64,000 nt of DNA from Spirochaetales bacterium Spiro_09 (GCA_001604385.1 LVBK01000004.1:121494-185493); one strand, 5' to 3'. Shown: positions 1 through 9,425, numbered from the stretch's first letter. The notes: generated from the letters alone by a model not told the origin. Numbers and translations: made by a program.

Positions 1-565
1 CCTCCGGCATCCACAGAAGAATGACGTCTCCGCCAAACAGGGGAACACGCCGTTCGGTACGGCAAGGCGCCGGCAACAAGTTTGAACGTCCGCTCAGTCG
101 TTGCATCAGCGGATCATCGGCACACGTACTCCCATCAACAGACTTTCTCCATCTGTACAGATCAGGCAACAGGCCCATCAGATAATTGACGCCCTCAACA
201 TCACCCGGCCCGATCTTTGAAATGATATTCTGACCGACGAGCACCAGTGAGTCACCGGCCTGTTCGGTTCTGAATAAAACCGAAATACGGGAGTTCTTCG
301 ACGGTGTGACAAGCAAGGCACCCCAGGTTGAATCGTCGTAGCGTAAAAAACCTGTCCAGGTCGGCTCGGTCCAGGAATAATCCCGATACACGACATACTC
401 CCCGGAACGGGGACGCGGCCAATTGGACGGAGAACTGTCCACGGCGGAAATGGAACCGGACCGGACAGTGGAATCCTTCTGTCCGGAAGCAAAGAGGGGT
501 CCCGCCAAAACGGCCAGAAAAAGCAAAAAAGTGGTAGCTATATGGACGGAAATACCGTTTTTCAC
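1..565 (-). CDS. Exported protein of unknown function, C-terminus beyond window
   Basis: An open frame runs from a GTG at 565 to the left edge with no stop, about 188 residues visible. The GTG overlaps the proS stop (GTGA), so it should be translationally coupled to proS. The N-terminus is a typical signal peptide: Lys-Asn near the start, a hydrophobic run (TTFLLFLAVLAG), then PLFASG as a likely cleavage region. The mature part shares a pattern with the protein at 30260-31318: SGEYVVYRD here against PGSYVIYRD there, then GDVEGVNYLMGLLPDLYRW against GDINGSAVRDLVPRTWQW. I do not recognise the family. The two look like paralogues of a spirochaete periplasmic or surface protein. Function unknown; the coding call is firm because of the signal peptide, the coupling and the paralogy. 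Confidence 0.75.
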   Translation of the reverse strand, partial: MKNGISVHIATTFLLFLAVLAGPLFASGQKDSTVRSGSISAVDSSPSNWPRPRSGEYVVYRDYSWTEPTWTGFLRYDDSTWGALLVTPSKNSRISVLFRTEQAGDSLVLVGQNIISKIGPGDVEGVNYLMGLLPDLYRWRKSVDGSTCADDPLMQRLSGRSNLLPAPCRTERRVPLFGGDVILLWMPE

Positions 566-2382
566 CCCGCGACCCCTGCAGTGGCGGCCAGGGCGGATTT
601 TACAATGTCAGACACCCGGGCAGCGGCTTCCTCGAGGGGAACGAGTGCGGATTCACTTTCCGTGCGAAGCTTGACTTCCACGTTCGGAAGGTTCTTGTCG
701 CCCACCACAATACGCACCGGAATTCCGACAAGGTCCATATCCTTGAATTTGACACCGGGACGTTCCTGTCGGTCATCCAGTAAAACCTCCACGCCGGCAG
801 CAACAAGGCTGTTATACAAGCGGTCTGCAGCATCCTTCATCGAACCCTCGTACTTGATGGGTACAATGACGGCATGGAAGGGAGATACACTCATTGGCCA
901 GACAATGCCGTCCTCATCATTGTGTTCTTCGATAATCGAGGCCAGCGTCCGGTCGACGCCTATACCGTAGCATCCCATAACCGGAGTCTGCTGTTTTCCG
1001 TTTTCATCAAGATAGAGCATAGCCATGCTCTTGGTATATTTATAGCCAAGCTTGAAAATGTGACCAAGCTCGTTGCCTTTTTTGGCGTGAAACACACCAC
1101 CACAGGTCGGGCAGATGTCTCCGGCTGTAACGGTTCTTACATCGCATACCATCCAGGGGGTAAAATCCCTGCCCGGTTCAACATGCTGGAAGTGAACGTC
1201 AGGGGCAAGACCTCCGGTAACCGCGTCATGCATGTCCATAACGGAAAGGTCCGCAATGATGGGAGCTGCAGAAAAATGCACCGGACCGGCAAATCCGACG
1301 GGAGCACCGGTCAAGCGCTCGACATCGGCGTCGGAGGCAAGTTCGACCTCGCTCGCCTTGAGATTCGCGGCAAGTTTCACCTCGTTGACATCAAGATCGC
1401 CCCGGATACATACCGCAAAAAAGGCTTCCGGATAGTACGCATTCGAACTTGCCGGCTTTTTCCGGTCCAGGTTCGCACAGGCAGGAAATGCTGACAGATC
1501 AAGCTCGCAATTGACCGCGCGGTATATGAGGGTCTTGATAAAGGAAGTAGATACTGTTTTCAGGAAAACGGTCAGTTCGTCGATGGTGCGTACATTCGGC
1601 GTATCGATGGCTGAAACAGACTCATCCGTGGCAACACTGCCCGGACCGGAACGCACGGGATCGGGAGCGCAGGCAGCTTTTTCGTCGTTGGCCGCATACC
1701 CGCAGGCAGCGCATAAAATGAGGTTATTGTCGCCGACATCGCTTTCCACCATGAATTCCTCGCTGCCGCTGCCGCCCATCGCACCCGAATCTGCCCGGAC
1801 AGGAATAACCGACAAACCGCAGCGTTTAAAGATGCGGCGGTAGGCATTTCCCATTTCCTGGTAGGTTGCATCAAGACTGGCCTCATCGGTATGAAACGAG
1901 TACGCGTCCTTCATGGTAAATTCGCGGGCGCGCATTAGCCCGTAGCGGGGACGAATTTCGTCGCGATATTTTGTATTGATCTGATAGACATTGAGGGGAA
2001 GCTGTTTATATGAAGAGATTTCGCTTCGAAGGAGTGCGGTAAAGGCTTCTTCAGCCGTCGGACTGATGACAAGTTCCTGTTCAACCCGGTTTTTTACCCG
2101 GAGCATGCCGGCACCCATGGTTTCCCAACGGCCCGATTCGCGCCATATGTCCCCGGGAACGACAACCGACGGCTTGAATTCCAGCGCACCCGATGCGTCC
2201 ATTTCTTCCCGGATAATGGATTCAACCTTGCGAAAAACACGCAAACCGAGAGGCAGGTACGTGAATAGTCCGTTCGACAATTTTCGTATCATTCCCGCAC
2301 GAAGGAGCAGGCGATGACTGACTACAACGGCCTCGGCGGGAACTTCCCGCAGGGTGGGCATAAACATCCGGGACATTTTCAT
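562..2382 (-). CDS. proS: Prolyl-tRNA synthetase, bacterial type
   Basis: Charges tRNA-Pro with proline in the cytoplasm. The protein is 606 residues from the ATG at 2382, close to bacterial-type ProRS lengths. This start (MKMSRMFMPTLREVPAEA) follows a GAGG about 10 bases upstream; a longer frame reaching 2475 has no family-like sequence. Class II motifs are visible: the N-terminal core with GLFTYLPLGLRVFRKV, motif 2 around KYRDEIRPRYGLMRAREFTMKDAYSFH, and the C-terminal CYGIGVDRTLASIIE stretch. The central region between the motifs has the size expected of the INS editing domain that hydrolyses Ala-tRNA-Pro. It is followed, with a 4-base overlap, by an exported protein gene. Identity is very secure. 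Confidence 0.96.
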   Translation of the reverse strand: MKMSRMFMPTLREVPAEAVVVSHRLLLRAGMIRKLSNGLFTYLPLGLRVFRKVESIIREEMDASGALEFKPSVVVPGDIWRESGRWETMGAGMLRVKNRVEQELVISPTAEEAFTALLRSEISSYKQLPLNVYQINTKYRDEIRPRYGLMRAREFTMKDAYSFHTDEASLDATYQEMGNAYRRIFKRCGLSVIPVRADSGAMGGSGSEEFMVESDVGDNNLILCAACGYAANDEKAACAPDPVRSGPGSVATDESVSAIDTPNVRTIDELTVFLKTVSTSFIKTLIYRAVNCELDLSAFPACANLDRKKPASSNAYYPEAFFAVCIRGDLDVNEVKLAANLKASEVELASDADVERLTGAPVGFAGPVHFSAAPIIADLSVMDMHDAVTGGLAPDVHFQHVEPGRDFTPWMVCDVRTVTAGDICPTCGGVFHAKKGNELGHIFKLGYKYTKSMAMLYLDENGKQQTPVMGCYGIGVDRTLASIIEEHNDEDGIVWPMSVSPFHAVIVPIKYEGSMKDAADRLYNSLVAAGVEVLLDDRQERPGVKFKDMDLVGIPVRIVVGDKNLPNVEVKLRTESESALVPLEEAAARVSDIVKSALAATAGVAG

Positions 2383-2525
2383 ACAATAACTACCTCTGTG
2401 CCGGCCATTGTAGCCCGAAACAGGCGGGATTTTCAAGCAGATGCGGTCTGAAGAGGCAGTACCACAGAACCACACCCTGTACTATCTTTCTGAAAGATGA
2501 CAGAATATAAAAAAGTGTCCAAGAC

Positions 2526-2554
2526 TTGTTTTAGATCAAGCACAGCGATACACT
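2526..2554 (+). promoter_or_regulatory. Putative sigma-70 promoter of the lipoprotein-cyclase operon
   Basis: A TTGTTT -35-like hexamer and a TACACT -10-like hexamer are separated by exactly 17 bases in the gap between divergent proS and the lipoprotein gene. Inferred from sequence only; about 60 bases of leader would follow. Confidence 0.35.
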
Positions 2555-2614
2555 TTCAGATATACAAAACGAAAAATTATAAAAGCACCTGTCAACTGAA
2601 GGGAGGATGCTTGA

Positions 2615-3679
2615 ATGCATACAAAAAAAGTTTTATTTGCGGCCATGTTGTCTTTGCTGTTTGTGTCGTGCACGACCTACCGTGCGAATTTGCTGCTCTT
2701 GCGGGAAACACCCGTCGAGAAAAAGGCCGACCTCTTATACCAGGACGGTCAGAAGCGATATACCTCTGAAGTGGTAAAAAACAACAACCTGACAGAAATT
2801 CCGGCCGTTCGCAGACGCTTTCAGGATGCACTGAAACTTGACCCGAGTCATGCGAACGCGCAAAAGGCCCTGGAAAACCTTTCGGCTTTCGAGGAGAAAC
2901 AATATAACATCTGGCTTTCTGCGGCACAAAAGCTGAACGTACAGGAAAAGCGCTCTACAGACCAGGATTATGAACTCGTCCTTGCCGTTAAAAAACTTGG
3001 CGATCTGAAAAGAAAGGACGAGGAAGTAAAGGTTTTGCAAACAGGAACCCAGGAGGTCCGGAAGTCAGTCATTTCGGTCAAGTCTGAAAAACTGGCGGCC
3101 CTGCAACAGGAGATAAAGGCAGAACAGGAGCGGACAAAGCTTCTGGTTCTGTACCGCAACGCATTAAAAACAGCCAATGAAATAAGCGCTATAGACCCCT
3201 TAAATCCCGGAATCGCTTTCCAGAAGAATTCACTGGAAACAAAACTTGGCGAACTTCAAAGTGAACTGGATGCACAGAAAGCTTCCACAGCAGCACAAAA
3301 ACCGGCAACATCCCCGAGAAAACCGGCCAATGCAACCGCTCAAAGCCCGGACTACGATGCAAATATTGCCGTCGTGATTGCCTCAATCGATGCGCATATT
3401 AAAACCCAGAACCCGGAAGCAGCCATCTCCCTTGTCAGGGAAAACAAGTCCCGCATGAAGAAAAAAGAAAATCTTGACCAGCTGACCCAAAAGGAAAGCG
3501 AGGTTGTCAACCTGGTTAAAACTTTATATGGAGAGGGGATCAGGCTGTACAATGATGAAGATTATGATGCGGCAAAGACCAAATTTACCGCGGTTGTCCA
3601 ATACAGCGCCAATTATGAGCAGGCGCAGGCATATCTTGACCGGACAAATACTAAAATCAGGGCTCTGACAGGAAGATAA
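2615..3679 (+). CDS. Lipoprotein with TPR-like helical repeats
   Basis: 354 residues. The start is preceded by GGGAGG at good spacing. The N-terminus is a lipoprotein signal (AMLSLLFVSC, lipid-modified Cys about residue 19). The rest is helical, charged and rich in Lys, Glu and Gln, with TPR-like stretches: one near residues 55-95 (AVRRRFQDALKLDPSHANAQ) and one at the C-terminus (GIRLYNDEDYDAAKTKFTAV, then YEQAQAYLDR). A proline, alanine and threonine-rich linker lies around residues 225-250. It is a membrane-anchored, probably periplasmic protein. Its gene ends 4 bases before the adenylate cyclase gene, so the two are almost certainly co-transcribed and may work together at the membrane. The exact role is unknown; a scaffold or sensor partner of the cyclase is only inference. 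Confidence 0.8.
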   Translation: MHTKKVLFAAMLSLLFVSCTTYRANLLLLRETPVEKKADLLYQDGQKRYTSEVVKNNNLTEIPAVRRRFQDALKLDPSHANAQKALENLSAFEEKQYNIWLSAAQKLNVQEKRSTDQDYELVLAVKKLGDLKRKDEEVKVLQTGTQEVRKSVISVKSEKLAALQQEIKAEQERTKLLVLYRNALKTANEISAIDPLNPGIAFQKNSLETKLGELQSELDAQKASTAAQKPATSPRKPANATAQSPDYDANIAVVIASIDAHIKTQNPEAAISLVRENKSRMKKKENLDQLTQKESEVVNLVKTLYGEGIRLYNDEDYDAAKTKFTAVVQYSANYEQAQAYLDRTNTKIRALTGR

Positions 3680-3683
3680 AATC

Positions 3684-5924
3684 ATGAAACTCAAGGTGAC
3701 TGCCCACTCGGTCTATGACCTCATTTTTGCTGCATCGATTGTAGTGTGGTATATACTGCCGGTCGGAACAGGAGCGGTTCCCGTACTCGCGGACTCCACG
3801 TATATTCCACAACTGCTCCACACATGGAATCTGGGGAATCACTTTGCGGCAGCCCTTTTCGCGGTTCATCTGGCTCCAGCTTTCGCTGTGTACAGAATCG
3901 CAGTTTTTATCAGTCCGCTCGCAACAAAACGCTATCTAGGCGCGGAGAGTCCCATCGAAGGCATTGCCCGGGTCTTTATCAGCACCGGCATGCTTGCCTG
4001 TTCGCTGGTTCCCCTGCTCAATTTTGCGGACTCCGCGAGCTGGTTCAAAGCCCTTCCCCCGGCAGTCCTCGCAAGCGCGGCATTGGTCATTACGCTCCAA
4101 TGCTCGTCTGTCATAGTCCTTCTCAAGACGCTGACCCAGCGAAACCCCCTGTACGCAGAATACCGTGAATTCAGGAAAACAAACACTGAAGTTCAAACCA
4201 ACAAGACAGCCACATTTCTGTCCATATTGTTCAAGATACGAACCAAGTTGTTTGTCGCCTTCATCGGGATAATAGCGATAATCCTCAGTTTTCTCAGCTT
4301 TATTCTCCTGAATAACTACCGGGCTACATTACTTGACGCCATACGGGACGGTGCCCGAAGCCAGGTCGAGCAGGCAGCAGCGACATACCGCATCAATCTG
4401 GGCGATTCCATCGCCATGTTCGAATACCTGAACCGTCAAAAGGAACTGAACGAAACGGCAAAATTTGCATACCAGGATCTTGTGCTGTACACCAACTTGC
4501 GAAGCGCAGTATATCTTGATGATTCCGATAAAAACCTCTCCGACTTCCGCGCAGAATACTCAAGTTCACACCCCGACACGCAGTTTCCTGACCTGCCCTC
4601 CTTTTCAGAAACTACCGCGCGGGAACTGCTTGAGGAAATGAACCGTTCAGGGGCAATCGGCACAATGATTCGCACCGACACAGAGGCAAATACCGTGAGC
4701 TATATTCGGCCAATGATTCGCACCGACACAGTCAGACAGGGGGATGAAAGAATCAGGAAACAGCGTCTTATGGGTTTCTCGGTCATGACGTTCAACAGAA
4801 ATATCATTATGAGGCCATACTACCGGACACGGGTATCTGTCTTCGCCTACACTGCCATTTTCATTTATTTTTCGGTTATCATGACCTACATTATTGGAAG
4901 CTACATTGTTAATCCCCTGCTCTTCCTCAGAATGAACGTCAGGAAAATTTCCACCGTTCTGTCTGGCATGATTCACGGTAAAAACAGAATTGCCTCCTCG
5001 GCTATCGTCTACAAGGACGCCATAACCAGCCGGGATGAGATTAAGCACCTGTCGGGAGAAATCAACGATATGGTGACCATTATTCGCGGTATAGTGCCCT
5101 ATATCTCAGCCTCCACGCTGAAACAGGCCGAGACGGGACAAGCCTCGACAACACGCAAGGAACTGGCCTTTCTTTTCACCGACATTCGGGGGTTCACCAC
5201 CCTCTGCGAGGGAATGGAAAGCGAACAGGTTGTCACTATCCTTAACCGGTATCTTGACCTGGAAACAGAAATCATTATCCAGAATAACGGCGATGTGGAC
5301 AAATTCGTCGGGGATGAAATGATGGCCTTCTTCGAGGGACCCGACAAGGAAGTCAACGCCTGTCGGGCTGCGATGGAGATCCGTCAGGCAATGATGGAAG
5401 AAAAAGAAAAACGGGAACGGGACGGCCTCCCGGTTGTATCCATCGGTATCGGAATCAATACGGGAACGGTTGTTTTCGGTTCGGTTGGCGCCCGCGACCG
5501 CATGGACTTTACGTCAATCGGTGACACGGTAAACCTTGCGGCACGGCTCGAGGGGGCGAACAAGGCATACGGGTCCAAGTCGCTTATCAGCGAGGCAGTA
5601 TACGACAAGGTCCAGGAGGTTTTCATTTGCCGGCAGCTGGACATGATCACCGTCAAGGGGAAAAATGAACCGGTCAGAATCTTTGAAATCCTCCAGGAAA
5701 CATCAAAGGCACAACAAAAACATCTTGATCTGAAAAAGAACTTCGAAAAAGGGCTTGCGGCCTACCGGAAGTGTTCCTGGGAATCGGCGAAAGCAGCATT
5801 TCAAAAAAATGTGGACAGCTATCATGATGCCCCGTCGGAAGTCTATCTTGACCGCATTAGCCACTTTGAGAAAAACCCTCCTCCCGAAAACTGGGACGGT
5901 GTATTCAGAATGACCGTAAAATAA
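3684..5924 (+). CDS. Membrane-bound class III adenylate cyclase
   Basis: 746 residues. The N-terminus has several hydrophobic segments (about residues 10-30, 50-75, 95-150) and another transmembrane helix near 175-195, then an extracytoplasmic sensor region, a further helix (about 385-410) and a HAMP-like linker. The cyclase domain (about 485-670) shows the metal-binding aspartates in FLFTDIRGFTTL and in VDKFVGDEMMAF, the adenine-selecting Lys of DKF and Asp of RMDFTSIGDTVN, and the transition-state Asn/Arg in VNLAARLE. That residue pattern predicts cAMP rather than cGMP synthesis. The tail has one TPR-like unit and ends PPPENWDGVFRMT, a sequence often seen at the end of spirochaete and proteobacterial cyclases. 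Within the sensor region a 21-base direct repeat duplicates MIRTDT in frame. Confidence 0.92.
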   Translation: MKLKVTAHSVYDLIFAASIVVWYILPVGTGAVPVLADSTYIPQLLHTWNLGNHFAAALFAVHLAPAFAVYRIAVFISPLATKRYLGAESPIEGIARVFISTGMLACSLVPLLNFADSASWFKALPPAVLASAALVITLQCSSVIVLLKTLTQRNPLYAEYREFRKTNTEVQTNKTATFLSILFKIRTKLFVAFIGIIAIILSFLSFILLNNYRATLLDAIRDGARSQVEQAAATYRINLGDSIAMFEYLNRQKELNETAKFAYQDLVLYTNLRSAVYLDDSDKNLSDFRAEYSSSHPDTQFPDLPSFSETTARELLEEMNRSGAIGTMIRTDTEANTVSYIRPMIRTDTVRQGDERIRKQRLMGFSVMTFNRNIIMRPYYRTRVSVFAYTAIFIYFSVIMTYIIGSYIVNPLLFLRMNVRKISTVLSGMIHGKNRIASSAIVYKDAITSRDEIKHLSGEINDMVTIIRGIVPYISASTLKQAETGQASTTRKELAFLFTDIRGFTTLCEGMESEQVVTILNRYLDLETEIIIQNNGDVDKFVGDEMMAFFEGPDKEVNACRAAMEIRQAMMEEKEKRERDGLPVVSIGIGINTGTVVFGSVGARDRMDFTSIGDTVNLAARLEGANKAYGSKSLISEAVYDKVQEVFICRQLDMITVKGKNEPVRIFEILQETSKAQQKHLDLKKNFEKGLAAYRKCSWESAKAAFQKNVDSYHDAPSEVYLDRISHFEKNPPPENWDGVFRMTVK
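4663..4731 (+). repeat. 21-bp perfect direct repeat inside the cyclase gene
   Basis: The 21 bases at 4663-4683 recur exactly at 4711-4731. The offset is 48 bases (16 codons), so the frame is kept and the peptide MIRTDT appears twice in the extracytoplasmic sensor region. It may be a recent in-frame duplication. Confidence 0.85.
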
Positions 5925-5930
5925 CGGCAA

Positions 5931-5966
5931 AAAAAACGGCGCAGATATCCTGCGCCGTTTTTTTTT
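5931..5966 (+). terminator. Rho-independent terminator after the cyclase gene
   Basis: A stem of 14 bp (AAAAAACGGCGCAG paired with CTGCGCCGTTTTTT), a 5-base loop and an extended T tract, starting 7 bases after the cyclase stop codon. The GC core plus T run is a textbook intrinsic terminator. Confidence 0.93.
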
Positions 5967-5973
5967 GGAAAAT

Positions 5974-6002
5974 TTGCATTCAAAAAACCGCTCCCCTATA
6001 CT
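5974..6002 (+). promoter_or_regulatory. Putative sigma-70 promoter of the chemotaxis operon
   Basis: TTGCAT and TATACT are separated by 17 bases directly behind the upstream terminator and about 50 bases before cheA. The match to the vegetative consensus is good; this is the only promoter needed for the seven-gene operon. Confidence 0.6.
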
Positions 6003-6056
6003 TTCAAAAAGACAGTAAGACAATAAACACAAAACAACTACATACCAAGGGTGACC

Positions 6057-8156
6057 ATGAACAAGGACGATTTATTTTCCGGAATATCAGAGTATCTCAT
6101 GAAGTATGAAACCGGTGACTTTCTCCTGCTTTCCGACATGTCGGACGCCTGCAAGTCCCTCAAAGACTTTTTCCTTGATTCTGACACAGCGCTCAATTTG
6201 ATTGAATGGATACTCCGGTGCATCCACACTGAAATGACGCGGGCCGGGGATGAAAACTTCCAGGCATGCATGACGCACCGGATTGACCTTTTGCAGGAAC
6301 TGGACCACTGCGAAACTCCGGAACAGATAGCAGCGGTCACCGACAAAATTTCACGATACAAATGCATCAAAGAGAAAAAAGCCTGCGCCGATGAATCGGC
6401 CTTTGTGCGCGATGAAGAAACCTTTCAGATTTTCTTGACGGAAGCGGCCGATCGTCTTGATCAGGCACAGTCAATCATTCTTGACCTTGAAAACGGCGTT
6501 GACCAAAAAGAGTCATTTCAAAATCTCTTCCGGCTTTTTCATACAATCAAAGGTGAATGCGGTTTTCTGAAAATCGCCACATTGGGCGAAGTAACCCACA
6601 ATATTGAAAGTCTGATGGACAGCCTGCGTAACAAAACGATCGACTTCCGGAACGAGCATGTAGACATATTACTGGAAGGCATCGACATATCCCGCACAAT
6701 TCTTGGTCAACTGAAAAGCGGTTCGTCAATTTTGTTTTCGGACATTCCGCTCGATACATACTATAAAAAACTATCCGAGGCATCCTCCAGACCAAACCCC
6801 AGCCTGGGAGAGTTGCTTGTTTCCGAGGGAGTCCTCAAAGAGGAAGACGTGGCAAAGATTTTGCAAAAGCAAAAGGAATCAGCTTTTTCAAAACGCTTCG
6901 GTGAAATTGCGGTAAAGGAAAACTTCCTGAGCGCTGACGAACTCCAGCGGACACTGAGCAAGCAAAAGGAAGGCGCTCTTTCACCCGCCCAGGAGAAAAA
7001 GGAAAAACATGACCCCGTTATAAAGGTCCGCGCATCCAAGGTTACCTTCCTGGTAGACATGATCGGCGAACTGCTGATCGCAATGGGACAGATGACCGAT
7101 AACACTCCCGCTCTGATGCAGATGCGCAAAATTACCCGAAGTCTCCAGTTCGGTGCGATGGAATTGCGGACCGATACCGTCCACTCCCTGTTCGGGAACA
7201 TAAAGCGTGTTGTTCGCGACCTTTCAAAGCAGCTCGGCAAACAGGTATTGCTCGAAACCAGGGGTGAAAATCTGGAAATAGACCGCAACCTGATAGAAAA
7301 ACTGGAAGAACCGCTCATTCATATGATTCGAAATTCCCTGGATCATGGTATCGAGAATACCGAAGAACGTGCGCTTACCGGAAAACCACTGCAGGCCTCA
7401 CTGATCCTGAGTGCAGAGCGTCGGGGCAACTCCATCGTCATCAGTTTACGGGATGACGGCCGCGGGCTTAACCGGCAAAAGATACTGGACAAAGCGATCG
7501 CAAAGGGAGTCATCCGTCCCGACATGGTATCCGGACTAAGCGATGCGTTTATCAACAATTTGATTTTCGCCTCCGGCTTCAGTACGCAGGACAGTGTTTC
7601 GCAAATCTCCGGTAGGGGCGTCGGCATGGACATTGTTCAGTCAGTCGTCAACGAAAACCGCGGCCGCATCGAAACAGAAACGGAAGCAGGCTGCTTTACC
7701 GAATTCAGACTGATTTTCCCGCTCAGTACGGCAATTATCGACGGAATGATTACCCGCGCCGGAGACAATCTGCTTGTATTCCCCATCGGGTCAGTCGTGG
7801 AATCCCTCAAGATAACGGCAGACATGATTCACTCGGTCAGAGGCAGTGCAGAGGTTATCGACCTTCGCGGTGAAGTCCTTCCGGTTATCAGAATGCATCA
7901 GGCGCTGGGGATCCCCGAGGAAGAAGACAGGGGATGGCATGTCGGCATTGTCACAGAAAAATCGGACAGAAGCAGGTATCTCCTCATCCTGGATGAAATT
8001 ATCGCCAAACGGGAAGTCGTTATAAAATCGCTCGGCAACAAATTCAAGAACATGAAAGGTATTACGTCGGGAACCGTTTTATCGGGCGGAAGAATCGGAC
8101 TGGTAATAGACGTGGACCAAATTGTTGATTTGAGCCTTGCGGAGTATGCCACATGA
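6057..8156 (+). CDS. cheA: CheA-type chemotaxis histidine kinase, unusual domain layout
   Basis: 699 residues from the ATG at 6057; a GTG two codons earlier overlaps the AAGGGTGA ribosome-binding sequence and is less likely. After an unrecognised N-terminal region of about 120 residues comes an Hpt domain with the phospho-acceptor His in HTIKGE (about residue 162). Where CheA normally has the P2 response-regulator-docking domain, there is a repeated module instead (about 248-310): LGELLVSEGVLKEEDVAKIL, then FGEIAVKENFLSADELQRTL, resembling the N-terminal domain of type II secretion and MshE ATPases. Then come dimerisation and ATPase domains (IHMIRNSLDHGIE, DDGRG, GRGVGMDIV) and a C-terminal CheW-like domain. 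It phosphorylates the CheY and CheB encoded downstream. The stop overlaps the next start by 4 bases. Confidence 0.93.
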   Translation: MNKDDLFSGISEYLMKYETGDFLLLSDMSDACKSLKDFFLDSDTALNLIEWILRCIHTEMTRAGDENFQACMTHRIDLLQELDHCETPEQIAAVTDKISRYKCIKEKKACADESAFVRDEETFQIFLTEAADRLDQAQSIILDLENGVDQKESFQNLFRLFHTIKGECGFLKIATLGEVTHNIESLMDSLRNKTIDFRNEHVDILLEGIDISRTILGQLKSGSSILFSDIPLDTYYKKLSEASSRPNPSLGELLVSEGVLKEEDVAKILQKQKESAFSKRFGEIAVKENFLSADELQRTLSKQKEGALSPAQEKKEKHDPVIKVRASKVTFLVDMIGELLIAMGQMTDNTPALMQMRKITRSLQFGAMELRTDTVHSLFGNIKRVVRDLSKQLGKQVLLETRGENLEIDRNLIEKLEEPLIHMIRNSLDHGIENTEERALTGKPLQASLILSAERRGNSIVISLRDDGRGLNRQKILDKAIAKGVIRPDMVSGLSDAFINNLIFASGFSTQDSVSQISGRGVGMDIVQSVVNENRGRIETETEAGCFTEFRLIFPLSTAIIDGMITRAGDNLLVFPIGSVVESLKITADMIHSVRGSAEVIDLRGEVLPVIRMHQALGIPEEEDRGWHVGIVTEKSDRSRYLLILDEIIAKREVVIKSLGNKFKNMKGITSGTVLSGGRIGLVIDVDQIVDLSLAEYAT

Positions 8157-9388
8157 CTTCAAGAAACCTGGCAATCGGACTTTCAGCGGTACTGCTACAA
8201 ATATTGTTGATACTGACCTATTTTGTGAACAATCCGGTATTTCCCGCTTTGTCGATTATTCCTTTCTCGGTTGCCATCCTTGCCCTTGTCAAAACTCGGG
8301 GGAAAGAGCGCACGTACACGAACGAAATGGAACCGGTCATACCCGCGCCCGAGACCGCGAAAGAACGGGACCTTCCGGACGAAATGGAGTCTGTTCACCA
8401 GTCAAATAGCATACAGGCGACAGAACGGGAAGAATTGCGTCTTGAACTCCACAAACAGGCAGTACAACGCCTCTTTTCCAGCATCGTCACCTACTTGAAC
8501 AGTACGTCCGAACCCATGACTGAAACACTACTGAGCATACGCAACAGCCTTTCTTCGTTTCTTGTGTCTATACACAAAACGAAAACCGAGTTCGAGGAAA
8601 AGGAAAGCCTTGCCATGTTGATGGACATGGTTGACAAATTACGGACACATATTACCGACATGACCCGGGAAACCGGAATTTCCTTCGGTAAATTTTCCAC
8701 CGAAATAGACAGGCTGAGCGCACAGATGACCTCTATCGAGGACTTTCTCGCAAGCATTTCGGATATTGCGGCCCGGGTTCACGTGCTTTCAATCAATGCC
8801 TCAATAGAGGCAGCACGGGCAGGAGAACGGGGTCGGGGCTTCAAGGTAATCGCCAACGAGGTACAAAAACTGGCCACCGAGACACAATCCTTTGTCAGCA
8901 CCATCGGGGACACAGTTAACGGCTTCGGCAAAACCTTCAGTTCACTCAAGGAAACCATGAACGACAACAAGCGGTTGCTCGCCCGACAGGAAACGGAAGA
9001 CGCGTCAACCTATGAATCCATCTCGGCGGAGATTCACGCACAGCTGGAGGACGTCAAGTCCGTATATCGCAGTGTCATCGATTTCATGGAGTCGATGGAT
9101 GTCGACATGAAAACGCTCTCCCCCATCACCATGCTTCATGCCATCATCACCCAGGAAATCGAAAACCTTGAGCATGTGCACAACGATTTTGTAAGCGCCC
9201 TTGAAACAGCCTGGAATAATCCCTCCGACGCGGCGGAACAATTTGCCGACGAGGCGGTCAGCGAACGGATTCGCAAGCGGCTGACGACAAGCAGGGAACT
9301 CGATGCCCTGGCATTGGCGCTCGAGCAGTGCGGTCTTTCGTCCACAATAAACCTGAGGCGGAACGCCACGGATATAGAGCTTTTCTGA
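8153..9388 (+). CDS. Small chemoreceptor-like protein with a truncated signalling domain
   Basis: 411 residues, starting in an ATGA overlap with cheA. Two hydrophobic segments lie close together at residues 6-25 and 28-45, leaving almost no periplasmic part, so it probably senses inside the cytoplasm or membrane. A long helical region follows. The receptor hairpin tip is recognisable (SINASIEAARAGERGRGFKVIANEVQ) but deviates from the common LALNAAIEAARAGE form, and the helices on either side are short. A C-terminal helical part of about 130 residues is unlike standard receptors. Lying between cheA and cheY, it is probably the dedicated receptor or an adaptor of this array. The role as a classical transmembrane receptor is uncertain. 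Confidence 0.8.
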   Translation: MTSRNLAIGLSAVLLQILLILTYFVNNPVFPALSIIPFSVAILALVKTRGKERTYTNEMEPVIPAPETAKERDLPDEMESVHQSNSIQATEREELRLELHKQAVQRLFSSIVTYLNSTSEPMTETLLSIRNSLSSFLVSIHKTKTEFEEKESLAMLMDMVDKLRTHITDMTRETGISFGKFSTEIDRLSAQMTSIEDFLASISDIAARVHVLSINASIEAARAGERGRGFKVIANEVQKLATETQSFVSTIGDTVNGFGKTFSSLKETMNDNKRLLARQETEDASTYESISAEIHAQLEDVKSVYRSVIDFMESMDVDMKTLSPITMLHAIITQEIENLEHVHNDFVSALETAWNNPSDAAEQFADEAVSERIRKRLTTSRELDALALALEQCGLSSTINLRRNATDIELF

Positions 9389-9425
9389 GCGGGTCAGGAA
9401 GGACTGAATTTGAGAAGGAGCGGTA

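Noticed and set aside
2383..2475. Longer N-terminus of proS
   Set aside because: The extra 31 codons lack family similarity and a ribosome-binding site, while the ATG at 2382 has one.
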